The translations under genes and the position numbers were made by a program. Shown in pieces: positions 6,835 through 13,832 of a stretch of 14,550 nucleotides of DNA (positions are counted from its first letter, which is position 1; each line of letters begins with the position of its first letter). The notes under the pieces are model-generated. The model saw nothing but the letters and a program-made list of their open reading frames with translations. It made no database searches and had not been told where the DNA came from. Origin of the DNA: Blastocatellia bacterium (lineage in GTDB: Bacteria; Acidobacteriota; Blastocatellia; Pyrinomonadales; Pyrinomonadaceae); contig DNND01000017.1 of NCBI GenBank assembly GCA_003488005.1, positions 47,873 through 62,422 of the forward strand, written 5' to 3'.

Positions 6835-7449
6835 ATGGGCTCAATCCACCTGGTCAGCCAACCACAGGAAGAACCGCCCGCGCTGCACACCCGCGCGATG
6901 GACAACCTGCAATACATTCGCGAAACCATGGAGCGCGCAACCGCGTTCACGGCCATCTCAGGCTGGGGTCTGGTGGCTATTGGTGTTACCGGTGTAGCAA
7001 CAAGTTTCATTGCCGCTCAACAGAAAAGTTTTAAGAATTGGCTCACGATTTGGCTCGCTGACGCGGTGGTTGCTTTGCTTATTGCCGGATGGTCGATGGA
7101 CCGCAAAGCGCGCGCGACCCAAACGCCTTTACTTTCCGGACCCGGTCGTAAAGTCGCGTTTAGTTTGTCGCCACCAGTGCTCGCCGGCGCGATTCTCAGC
7201 CTGGTGCTTTACCGCTCAGGATCGACGAACGCGATTCCGGGCCTCTGGTTGTTGCTTTACGGAACCGGAGTAATTACAGGCGGCATGTTTTCAGTGAGCG
7301 TCGTGCCGATCATGGGTCTGGGCTTCATGGCCTTGGGCGCCGCGACATTATTTGCGCCGGCGAACTTCGCTGATTGGTTTATGGCGGCCGGTTTCGGCGG
7401 CTTGCATATTATTTTCGGGGTGATTATCGCAAGGAGATATGGTGGCTAG
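6835..7449 (+). CDS. Polytopic inner-membrane protein paired with a winged-helix regulator
   Basis: This 204-residue hydrophobic protein is of a type I recall from acidobacterial genomes next to small winged-helix regulators; its function is unknown. A cytoplasmic-looking N-terminus (LHTRAMDNLQYIRETMERATAFTAISGWG, interrupted here only by description) precedes about six membrane segments near residues 43-62, 68-86, 112-127, 136-155, 156-175 and 182-198, ending in a conserved-looking FGGLHIIFGVIIARRYGG. The ATG at 6835 was chosen because the upstream TTG at 6799 lies in the -35 box; an internal ATG at 6898 (MDNLQYIRE) is also possible. The last 11 bases overlap the regulator gene, so the two are probably translationally coupled. 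A role as sensor or partner of the regulator is only a guess. Confidence 0.75.
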   Translation: MGSIHLVSQPQEEPPALHTRAMDNLQYIRETMERATAFTAISGWGLVAIGVTGVATSFIAAQQKSFKNWLTIWLADAVVALLIAGWSMDRKARATQTPLLSGPGRKVAFSLSPPVLAGAILSLVLYRSGSTNAIPGLWLLLYGTGVITGGMFSVSVVPIMGLGFMALGAATLFAPANFADWFMAAGFGGLHIIFGVIIARRYGG

Positions 7450-7837
7450 AAACGCAGCACTGAAACATACATCGCACAAGAAACGCGAAACGAGCGGAGC
7501 GCCTGCTACCGCCGAACCGCACGCGGTAAAGGCAAACCACCCGGCTCATTCGCTCGACCGCCTGATTCACGAACGCATGCGGCTTGGCATTATTAGCGCG
7601 CTGGCTGCCAACGAATCGCTGACCTTCAACGATCTGAAGAACCTGATGCATACCACGGACGGCAACCTTAGCGTGCATGCGCGCAAGCTCGAGGACGGCG
7701 GCTACATTGCCTGCACCAAGTCATTTGAAGGACGGCAGCCAAAAACGGAATACAAGTTGACGGCTAATGGAAAGCGCGCGCTGGAGAACTATGTCAGCCA
7801 TATGGAAACCCTGATCAAGCAAGTACGCGGTCGCTGA
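7439..7837 (+). CDS. Winged-helix transcriptional regulator (HTH_34 type)
   Basis: This 132-residue DNA-binding protein has a basic, disordered-looking N-terminal extension (1-36) and a winged helix-turn-helix domain (about 40-128) of the MarR/PadR-like HTH_34 group (PF13601). Visible features are HERMRLGIISALAANESLTF, the recognition-helix region DLKNLMHTTDGNLSVHARKL, the wing GGYIACTKSFEGRQPKTEYK, and a C-terminal helix KRALENYVSHMETLIKQV for dimerisation. Regulators of this group are small and often sit beside membrane-protein genes such as creD. The ribosome site AAGGAG (7431-7436) is only two bases from ATG 7439 but five from GTG 7442, which may be the true start. It overlaps the previous gene by 11 bases. 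The repeated operator-like motif at 6780 and 7859 suggests that it controls its own operon and the next one (inference). Confidence 0.88.
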   Translation: MVARNAALKHTSHKKRETSGAPATAEPHAVKANHPAHSLDRLIHERMRLGIISALAANESLTFNDLKNLMHTTDGNLSVHARKLEDGGYIACTKSFEGRQPKTEYKLTANGKRALENYVSHMETLIKQVRGR

Positions 7838-7858
7838 GTTTATTTTTTTTGACTGCCT

Positions 7859-7884
7859 ACTTTGTTTAGTAAAGCGCTTTGAAC
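7859..7884 (+). promoter_or_regulatory. Operator-like motif, copy 2
   Basis: ACTTTGTTTAGTAAAGCGCTT followed by TGAAC contains the perfect palindrome AAAGCGCTTT (7871-7880) inside a looser dyad TTAGT...ACTAA. It matches the motif at 6780-6805. It lies between the regulator gene and the gene at 7905. No well-spaced promoter is evident here: TTGAAC (7879-7884) with TAAAAT (7901-7906) would place the -10 box over the ATG at 7905. Confidence 0.5.
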
Positions 7885-7904
7885 TAATACACGGAGAAGC
7901 TAAA

Positions 7905-8591
7905 ATGTACACCAACGTAAACCTGGCTGCGCCGATCGGCGCACTGCTCTTCCTGGGTACTGCATTTCTGACTGTCTGTTTAGTGCTGCTGCTCGTTTTC
8001 TCACTCATCACGAAACGATTTTCATTAACAAAATTCAGTGCGTCGGCGATCGCGATAATCGCCGCGCTGTATCTTTCTTTGCTGCTGCTTTTTTCCTGGA
8101 CCAGCACCGATAAAGTGCTGGCGCGCGGCGAGGAAAAGCATTTTTGTGAGATTGACTGCCATCTCGCTTACTCAATTTTGGATTCTCAAGCTACGAAAAC
8201 GCTTGGCACTGCGCCTAACCAACTGACTGCAACCGGATTATTTCGCGTGATCAAGATCAAGACGCGCTTTGATGAGAAAACCATCAGCACAACCCGCGGG
8301 GATAGTTTGCTTTATCCCAACTCGCGCCTGCTGGTCGTCGTTGACGTTCAGGGAAACGAATATTTTCCTGTCCCGGAAGCCGAGCGCCTCCTACGAGGAT
8401 CGAATGAGGCGGAGATGCCGTTCGCTACGCCGCTTCGGCCCGGTGAAACTTATCAAACAACAGTCGTTTTTGATTTGCCGCCGGACATTCAAAACCCGGC
8501 GTTGCTAATTCATGAAGGCGAGCCCCAAACGTATTTCGTAATTGGGCACGAGAACAGTCTGCTGCATAAGAAAACGAAACTTCAGATCTAA
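7905..8591 (+). CDS. Membrane-anchored extracytoplasmic protein, DUF4352-like
   Basis: This 228-residue protein has two membrane segments (about 10-35 and 45-65) followed by an outward-facing domain. The domain (about 75-228) has the pattern of DUF4352/telokin-like beta-sandwiches: LFRVIKIKTRFDEKTIS, then RGDSLLYPNSRLLVVVDVQG, then LRPGETYQTTVVFDLP. Its start carries KHFCEIDCH, with Cys81, Cys85 and His86, which could form a disulfide or hold a metal. The function is unknown. A GGAG ribosome site (7893-7896) supports the start at 7905. It follows the regulator by 67 bases with an operator-like motif between, and precedes the CreD-like gene in the same direction, so it is probably part of one envelope-related module. 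Confidence 0.78.
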   Translation: MYTNVNLAAPIGALLFLGTAFLTVCLVLLLVFSLITKRFSLTKFSASAIAIIAALYLSLLLLFSWTSTDKVLARGEEKHFCEIDCHLAYSILDSQATKTLGTAPNQLTATGLFRVIKIKTRFDEKTISTTRGDSLLYPNSRLLVVVDVQGNEYFPVPEAERLLRGSNEAEMPFATPLRPGETYQTTVVFDLPPDIQNPALLIHEGEPQTYFVIGHENSLLHKKTKLQI

Positions 8592-8716
8592 TTTCGTGTG
8601 CAGGTATTCCACTTCCCCTGCGGTGTGGAAGCCCACATTGTCCAGCTTGAAACGGTCAACTCAGAATGCTTGAAGAAATTTATCGGGTCGACGAAACACT
8701 TAAGAGGAGTATTAAA

Positions 8717-9973
8717 GTGACTAAACGAATTATTGCCATCGCTTTCATTTTCATCTGCACCTCAATCGCCTGGGCAATTCTTGGCGGCACGATTTTTTCG
8801 CGTACATATGATTCCGCAGCCGCTTCAGACAACAGCGTAACTTCTACCTGGGGCGCGCCGCAGAACCAGGCGCCGCCAACCGCTTCGTTCACCCACCTTG
8901 TTCAGCGCAAGGAAGAAAGCACTGAGAATGGAAAAAAGATCGTCAAGACCGTTGACGACGCGGTGACCACGCCGTTGCCGTTGGAGAGCAGCGCGATCGA
9001 CGTTGCACTCGATCTCGAGCACCGGCAAAAAGGTCTGTTGTGGTACAGCACCTACAAAGTAGATTTCGCCGGCAACTACAGCTTTCGCAATCCGAGTGAC
9101 AAAGAGGAATCCGTCTTCTTCAAACTAAGTTTTCCCACCACGAAAGCAATTTACGACGATTTGATTTTCACGGTTGACGGCACGCCGGTGCCCATCAAGA
9201 ACGAGCAAAACGCAGCCAGCGGTTCTTTCAAGGTTGGCCCCGGTGGAACCGCGCGGCTGGCAGTTGGCTATCGTTCACAAGGCCTAAATGAATGGCGTTA
9301 CAGTTTTGGCAGCAACGACGTCTCGCAGGTGCGCAACTTTGACTTGAAGATGAAGACCAACTTCAAGGATATCGATTTTCCGGATAACACTTTGTCACCG
9401 TCCGAAAAACACGAAAGCGGCAGCGGCTGGAATCTGGTCTGGTCGTACAAGAATTTGGTTTCCGGTTACCAGATCGCGATGGTGATGCCGGAAAAACTTC
9501 AGCCCGGACCGTTGGCCGGCAAGATTAGTTTCTTCGCGCCGGTTTCCCTGTTCTTTTTCTTCTTTATCATGCTGATCATCACTACCATGCGCGGCATTGA
9601 GCTTCATCCAATGAACTACTTTTTTCTGGCGGCTGCCTTCTTCTCTTTCCATTTACTGCTGGCCTATCTCGTCGATCATGTATCTATCCACGCAGCGTTC
9701 GCGATCTCCGCCGCTGTTTCGATCTTTCTAGTGGTTAGTTACTTGCGACTGGTGGTCGGCTTGCACTTTGCCAGTCGCGAAGCCGCCATCGCCCAATTTG
9801 TCTACCTCATCATGTTTTCGTACGCGTTTTTCCTGAAGGGGTTCACCGGCTTGGCTATCACCATCGGCTCAGTGGCCACACTTTTCGTGGCGATGCAGGT
9901 GACTGGACGTATCCGTTGGGCTAACAAGTTTTCGCTTGCACCTGCGGAAGAAGCGACGCCTGAACTCACTTAA
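8717..9973 (+). CDS. creD: CreD-like inner-membrane protein
   Basis: This 418-residue protein has the architecture of the CreD family (PF06123): one N-terminal membrane segment (5-27), a large periplasmic domain (about 30-268), then five or six C-terminal membrane segments. The C-terminal block RGIELHPMNYFFLAAAFF, SFHLLLAYLVDHVS, SYLRLVVG and ITIGSVATLFVAM...GRIRW follows the conserved CreD pattern of HP..Y, a hydrophobic run with LL..L..H, a SYL segment and a final TG/TR..W. In enterobacteria CreD is the effector of the CreBC two-component system and affects envelope integrity and beta-lactam tolerance; here no CreB or CreC is nearby and a winged-helix regulator is. GTG 8717 is preferred over ATG 8666 because GAGGAG (8704-8709) sits seven bases before it and the signal segment follows at once. 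The symbol marks family resemblance, not proven function. Confidence 0.8.
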   Translation: MTKRIIAIAFIFICTSIAWAILGGTIFSRTYDSAAASDNSVTSTWGAPQNQAPPTASFTHLVQRKEESTENGKKIVKTVDDAVTTPLPLESSAIDVALDLEHRQKGLLWYSTYKVDFAGNYSFRNPSDKEESVFFKLSFPTTKAIYDDLIFTVDGTPVPIKNEQNAASGSFKVGPGGTARLAVGYRSQGLNEWRYSFGSNDVSQVRNFDLKMKTNFKDIDFPDNTLSPSEKHESGSGWNLVWSYKNLVSGYQIAMVMPEKLQPGPLAGKISFFAPVSLFFFFFIMLIITTMRGIELHPMNYFFLAAAFFSFHLLLAYLVDHVSIHAAFAISAAVSIFLVVSYLRLVVGLHFASREAAIAQFVYLIMFSYAFFLKGFTGLAITIGSVATLFVAMQVTGRIRWANKFSLAPAEEATPELT

Positions 9974-9993
9974 CTGTTAATGAAACCTCGCGG

Positions 9994-10030
9994 CCGGCGT
10001 TGATCCTGGTAAGGGATCCAACGCCGGTTT
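9994..10030 (+). terminator. Stem-loop after the CreD-like gene
   Basis: CCGGCGTTGATCC (9994-10006) pairs with GGATCCAACGCCGG (10014-10027) with a single bulged base, loop of seven, followed by TTT only. The stem is strong and starts about 20 bases after the stop. The short T tract makes it a weak or partial terminator; it may instead protect or process the transcript. It separates the envelope module from the permease genes. Confidence 0.6.
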
Positions 10031-10115
10031 CTCGCGTCCGAAAATCCGGATCAAACTTTGTCCGGTGAGCCGTCGTACAGCCTGTTGCCTGCGAATCGTT
10101 GCGGTCACCAACTCA

Positions 10116-11360
10116 ATGAGAAGCTTCTTTTCCTTTTTTTCCGACGCCATGAAGATTGCGCTACAGTCGATCTTCGCGCACAAGCTGCGCGCGTTCCTGA
10201 CGCTGATCGGCATCATCATTGGTGTCGCTTCGGTGGTCACCGTGGGCGCGTCAATCAGCGGGCTAAATACTTATGTCGTTGACAAGGTGGGGAAGATACT
10301 CGGCAGCAACCACTTCATGATGGCGCGGATTGCCTCCAGCGGCCGGCTTACTGACGACGAGTTTGAACGCATGAACCGGCGGAACAAGCGACTCAACTGG
10401 GACGACTTTGAATGGGTGCGCGACCATTGTAAGAGTTGCGCGGAAGTAGGCGCGGGAGTTCGGGGTTCAGCTGATCTGAAACAGGATGGCATTGAGTTTC
10501 CCGGTGCCGTCGTTAACGGCGTCACCGCAAACATGGTGGACATCGAAGACAAGACGATCTCGGACGGGCGTTTTATCGCAGCCGACGAGGTTGGGCGTGC
10601 AGCGTTCGTGGTGGTTCTGGGTAACGAGATCAAAGAAAAGTTTTTCCCGAATACCGAGGCGGTCGGAAAAGTCCTAAAGGTTCGCGGCATTCCCATGCGT
10701 GTCGTTGGTGTCGAGGAAGCGCGCGGTTCATTTTTTGGAGAGTCTCAAGATCGACACATCTACATTCCGGTGACCACACACCTGCAAATCTTTGGACGCA
10801 ACGGCTTGCAGGTTCACGGTAAAGGACGCAACCGCGAAACATTTCAAAACTCGATCGAGGATGCCCGCGTCGCCATGAGAAACAAGCACCGGTTGAATGG
10901 AAACGAAGAGGACGATTTCGGTTTGGTAAACGTGGATGAGTTGAACAATCAGATTGATCAGTTTACCGGAAGTATTGCTTTGGTAGTTGTTCCCATTACG
11001 CTGATTACCTTGATCGTGGGTGGCATCGTGGTGATGAACATCATGCTGGTCAGCGTTACCGAACGGACATTCGAAGTGGGGCTGCGCAAAGCTGTGGGCG
11101 CAACGAGGAAGCACATCCTGCTGCAGTTTCTAATTGAGTCGGCGATTCTGTGCGTGCTCGGCGGCGTGCTCGGACTGCTGTTGTCATGGGGAGTGACGAC
11201 GTTGATTACAACGTTGGCCTCGATCACCATGACGATCACGCTCGGTTACATTCTGCTGGCGCTGATTGTCTCTACCTTGATTGGAATGATTGCCGGCGTC
11301 TATCCGGCCTTTAAAGCGGCGCGACTGGATCCGATTCTGGCGCTGACTCAGGCAACTTAG
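10116..11360 (+). CDS. ABC transporter permease, MacB/FtsX family (first of pair)
   Basis: This 414-residue permease has the MacB layout: a membrane segment at about 27-48 after the motif IFAHKLRAFLTLIGIIIGVA, a periplasmic core domain (about 50-270), and three C-terminal segments (about 289-315, 342-365 and 373-395) in an FtsX domain (PF02687). The typical block GGIVVMNIMLVSVTERT.E.GLRKA.GA is present, and the end is YPAFKAARLDPILAL. Such permeases transmit force from a cytoplasmic ATPase to periplasmic substrates (export of peptides, lipoproteins or drugs). A CxxC (HCKSC, Cys105 and Cys108) lies in the periplasmic domain. No ATPase gene is adjacent. ATG 10116 is preferred to GTG 10065, because family members start shortly before this helix; ATG 10149 is possible. 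No clear ribosome site is seen. Confidence 0.88.
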   Translation: MRSFFSFFSDAMKIALQSIFAHKLRAFLTLIGIIIGVASVVTVGASISGLNTYVVDKVGKILGSNHFMMARIASSGRLTDDEFERMNRRNKRLNWDDFEWVRDHCKSCAEVGAGVRGSADLKQDGIEFPGAVVNGVTANMVDIEDKTISDGRFIAADEVGRAAFVVVLGNEIKEKFFPNTEAVGKVLKVRGIPMRVVGVEEARGSFFGESQDRHIYIPVTTHLQIFGRNGLQVHGKGRNRETFQNSIEDARVAMRNKHRLNGNEEDDFGLVNVDELNNQIDQFTGSIALVVVPITLITLIVGGIVVMNIMLVSVTERTFEVGLRKAVGATRKHILLQFLIESAILCVLGGVLGLLLSWGVTTLITTLASITMTITLGYILLALIVSTLIGMIAGVYPAFKAARLDPILALTQAT

Positions 11361-11376
11361 AAAGTTTCGGGTTTGG

Positions 11377-11416
11377 AGTTTCGAGTTTCGAGTTGACTGG
11401 CTCGAAACTCGAAACT
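11377..11416. repeat. Perfect hairpin between the two permease genes
   Basis: The 16-base arms AGTTTCGAGTTTCGAG (11377-11392) and CTCGAAACTCGAAACT (11401-11416) are exact reverse complements with an 8-base loop. With one mismatch the pairing extends five more bases each side. The arms are built from a repeated heptamer, GTTTCGA. There is no T tract on either strand, so it is unlikely to be a simple terminator; it may set relative expression of the two permeases or be an interspersed repeat. Confidence 0.75.
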
Positions 11417-11432
11417 CGAAACTATTTAGATC

Positions 11433-12704
11433 ATGAAATTAAGACTTCCAAAAAGTGTGCTGACAGAAACGCTCCGCATGGCCCTGGAGAGCGTTCGTTC
11501 GCACAAGTTCAGAAGTTTTCTCACCGTCCTCGGGATCGTGATCGGAGTCATGACCGCAATCACCATCGCTTCGATCCTCACCGGACTGCGGCAAAACATC
11601 GTCTCGATGATCGAGGAATACGGCACCAACAACATTTACGCTTTTCACCTGTCCACCGGACCACGCACCGGCGAAGACCGTTCCGAGCGACTGCGAAAAC
11701 CATTAACAGTCGATGACGCCGAAACAATCGCGTCGCAAGCGAGCGCGGTGGAACAAGTGGGTTACCAGGCGCCGAACATCGGTTATGGCGGCGGGCCTTT
11801 TGACGACAATGTCACTTACCAGGGACATAACTACCGTTGGGGAGACACGCAGGGCGTTTCCGCGAATTACGATGACATCACGAACATCGTGATCAAAGAG
11901 GGGCGCTTCATAACTGAGAACGATGAGCAGCAGCGAGCCAACGTCATGGTCATCGGCGTCAACGCCGCCGATGCACTCTTTCCCGGACAGAACCAAATCG
12001 CCGGCACAAAGGTGCGTATGGGCGGATACAACTTCGAAGTTGTCGGCGTGTTGGAAAAGAGGAAGGCGGGCTTCTTTGGTGAGAATGACGAAGACAACGC
12101 AGTGATGATTCCGTTTCGCACCGCGCAAAAAATCGCTCCCGCTAAAGGCTACACGATGCTGGTGATCAAAGCTCGTTCAGGTCAGACCGCTGAAGCATTG
12201 CAACAGTCAGAAGAGATTTTGCGCCGGCGGCGCAATGTGAAGTTTGGCGATCCCAACAATTTTGATATCAAGACTGCCGACAAGTTTATCGAACAGTTTG
12301 ACAGCATCACTGCCATGGTCGGGCTGATTGCAATCGCGATTTCCAGCCTGGGCCTCTTGGTCGGTGGCATTGGCGTAATGAATATCATGCTGGTGAGCGT
12401 GACAGAACGAACGAAAGAGATTGGCGTGCGGAAAGCACTCGGCGCGCGCCGCAGAGATATTGTGCGCCAGTTTTTGTTTGAGGCTATGACGCTAACTTTT
12501 CTCGGCGGCATCCTTGGCGTCATCCTAGCGGTCGGCATCAGCCGCCTGGTGATGTTATTCATTCCTTCCTTACCTGCGTCAATACCCAGTTGGGCCGTCA
12601 TCTCCGGACTCACCGTCTCGATTGGCGTAGGTTTGGTCTTTGGCGTTTGGCCGGCGCGCAAAGCCTCGCGGCTTGATCCAATCGAGTGCCTCCGCTACGA
12701 ATAA
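11433..12704 (+). CDS. ABC transporter permease, MacB/FtsX family (second of pair)
   Basis: This 423-residue permease is homologous to its upstream neighbour. It has a first membrane segment at about 28-51 (SHKFRSFLTVLGIVIGVMTA), a MacB-type periplasmic core (about 52-285), and three C-terminal segments (about 295-321, 352-378 and 387-407). The FtsX block GGIGVMNIMLVSVTERTKEI and GVRKALGARRRDI is close to the MacB consensus, ending WPARKASRLDPIECLRYE. It lies 73 bases after the first permease in the same direction, so the two probably form a heterodimeric transporter with a separately encoded ATPase. The periplasmic domains differ more than the membrane parts. The start ATG 11433 has no evident Shine-Dalgarno but gives the expected N-terminus. 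Confidence 0.92.
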   Translation: MKLRLPKSVLTETLRMALESVRSHKFRSFLTVLGIVIGVMTAITIASILTGLRQNIVSMIEEYGTNNIYAFHLSTGPRTGEDRSERLRKPLTVDDAETIASQASAVEQVGYQAPNIGYGGGPFDDNVTYQGHNYRWGDTQGVSANYDDITNIVIKEGRFITENDEQQRANVMVIGVNAADALFPGQNQIAGTKVRMGGYNFEVVGVLEKRKAGFFGENDEDNAVMIPFRTAQKIAPAKGYTMLVIKARSGQTAEALQQSEEILRRRRNVKFGDPNNFDIKTADKFIEQFDSITAMVGLIAIAISSLGLLVGGIGVMNIMLVSVTERTKEIGVRKALGARRRDIVRQFLFEAMTLTFLGGILGVILAVGISRLVMLFIPSLPASIPSWAVISGLTVSIGVGLVFGVWPARKASRLDPIECLRYE

Positions 12705-12746
12705 AGCTCTCGCCTTACACAACCTCGACTATAATCCCGAACGAAG

Positions 12747-12885
12747 GAGCGGGGGCATGCCCGCCTTCCCGACCACGAGCTTAAGTAAATTGACCGCCGT
12801 TCTTTGATAGAAAGGCTTTCAATGTCGAAATTATTAAGGGCACAGGAAAACCTCGCAGGTCAGGAAGGCGGGCATGCCCCCGCTC
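12747..12885. repeat. Paired palindromic repeat with perfect 23-base inverted arms
   Basis: The arms 12747-12769 and 12863-12885 are exact reverse complements, separated by 93 bases. Each contains the palindrome GGGCATGCCC flanked by GCGG and CCGC-like bases, so each can fold alone or with the other. It fills most of the gap between the permease and xerD genes, and its right arm ends 16 bases before the xerD start. It resembles a REP/BIME-type or miniature inverted-repeat element; transcription termination or insulation between the operons is possible. No open frame of note lies inside. Confidence 0.75.
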
Positions 12886-12901
12886 TTTGATTTAACACTC
12901 A

Positions 12902-13828
12902 ATGCCAAAGTCGATCACACAACGCGATCTGGTAAAAGAGTTTCTCACCTACATTCAGGTTGAGAAGGGCCTTTCGCGCAATACGCTCGAAAGCTATCGC
13001 CGAGATCTCAACCGGCTCGAGCTGTGGGCCGCCAGAATGAAGCAGCCTGTTTCCGATTTGACGCGGCCTGACTTGCGCAAATGGATCGCACAGCTTTCCC
13101 GTGAAGGGCTGGCGCCTTCATCTGTTGCTCGGTCCGTCAGTGCCGCCCGCGGCTTCTTTCGTTTTCTGATGCTCGACGGCCATATCAAACAGCATCCGGC
13201 GGAAGATCTCGACACGCCGCAAAAGTTTTCTTACCTGCCTAAGTTTCTGACTGAAGAAGAAATTGATCGTTTGTTTGCCACGCCTGATATCTCGACGCCT
13301 GACGGCATTCGCGATCGCGCCATGCTGGAGTTGATGTACGCTGCCGGCCTGCGCGTTTCCGAAATGGTAACGCTGAAGCAAACCGACGTCGATCTTCACA
13401 GCGGCATCGTTAATTGTCATGGCAAAGGAAGCAAAGAGCGGCGCGTGCCCCTGGGCAAGAGCTCGATTCACTGGCTGCAACAGTATGCGGCGTTGAAAGC
13501 GGAGTTTGGCAAGTCGCCTTACCCAAATCTTTTTCTTTACCGTGGCAAACCGCTGACGCGCTACTTTGCCTGGGCCACCATCAAGAGTTACGCCGAGAGC
13601 ATCGGCATCAGCAACGTTTCGCCGCACACGCTGCGTCACAGTTTTGCCACACACCTGCTACAGCACGGCGCCGACTCCCGTTCGGTGCAGGCTTTGCTCG
13701 GCCACAGCGACATTTCCACCACGCAAATCTACACGCACATAACTGACCAACACCTGCGCGCCGCCTATGACAATCACCACCCGCGCGCGCGTGCGGCGTC
13801 CGGCGGCAACAAACCCAAAAGCGACTAG
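12902..13828 (+). CDS. xerD: Tyrosine site-specific recombinase XerD
   Basis: This 308-residue protein is a full-length XerC/XerD-family recombinase that, in the known system, resolves chromosome dimers at dif during division. The N-terminal SAM-like core-binding domain (about 8-95) contains YIQVEKGLSRNTLESYRRDL. The catalytic domain (about 112-290) has all six active-site residues: Arg151 (AAGLRVSE), Lys175 (CHGKGSKERRVP), His242 and Arg245 (PHTLRHSFATHLL), His268 (LLGHSDISTT) and Tyr277 (IYTH). The ending DQHLRAAYDNHHPRA is typical of XerD more than XerC. No phage or integron genes accompany it, so a housekeeping role is likely. The next gene starts 4 bases after the stop. The start at 12902 lacks a clear ribosome site and lies 16 bases after a palindromic repeat. 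Confidence 0.93.
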   Translation: MPKSITQRDLVKEFLTYIQVEKGLSRNTLESYRRDLNRLELWAARMKQPVSDLTRPDLRKWIAQLSREGLAPSSVARSVSAARGFFRFLMLDGHIKQHPAEDLDTPQKFSYLPKFLTEEEIDRLFATPDISTPDGIRDRAMLELMYAAGLRVSEMVTLKQTDVDLHSGIVNCHGKGSKERRVPLGKSSIHWLQQYAALKAEFGKSPYPNLFLYRGKPLTRYFAWATIKSYAESIGISNVSPHTLRHSFATHLLQHGADSRSVQALLGHSDISTTQIYTHITDQHLRAAYDNHHPRARAASGGNKPKSD

Positions 13829-13832
13829 ACAA

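Noticed and set aside
8607..8630. TTCCAC...GTGGAA stem-loop before the CreD-like gene.
   Set aside because: The stem is only six pairs with a 12-base loop and no T tract; it is too weak to call a terminator or riboswitch.
8666..8716. ATG 8666 as the start of the CreD-like gene.
   Set aside because: It has no good ribosome site, while GTG 8717 has GAGGAG seven bases upstream and begins the signal segment directly.
10065..10115. GTG 10065 as the start of the first permease.
   Set aside because: The extra 17 residues (MSRRTACCLRIVAVTNS) do not look like the family N-terminus; the ATG at 10116 gives the expected short lead to the first membrane helix.
12902..13828. The recombinase as a phage or integron integrase marking a mobile island.
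   Set aside because: Its length, motifs and HHPRA ending fit housekeeping XerD. No attachment repeats, cassette or phage genes are nearby.
13767..13832. ATG 13767 as the start of the DUF1990 gene.
   Set aside because: It overlaps the end of xerD, and the added residues are only the arginine-rich out-of-frame reading of the xerD tail.
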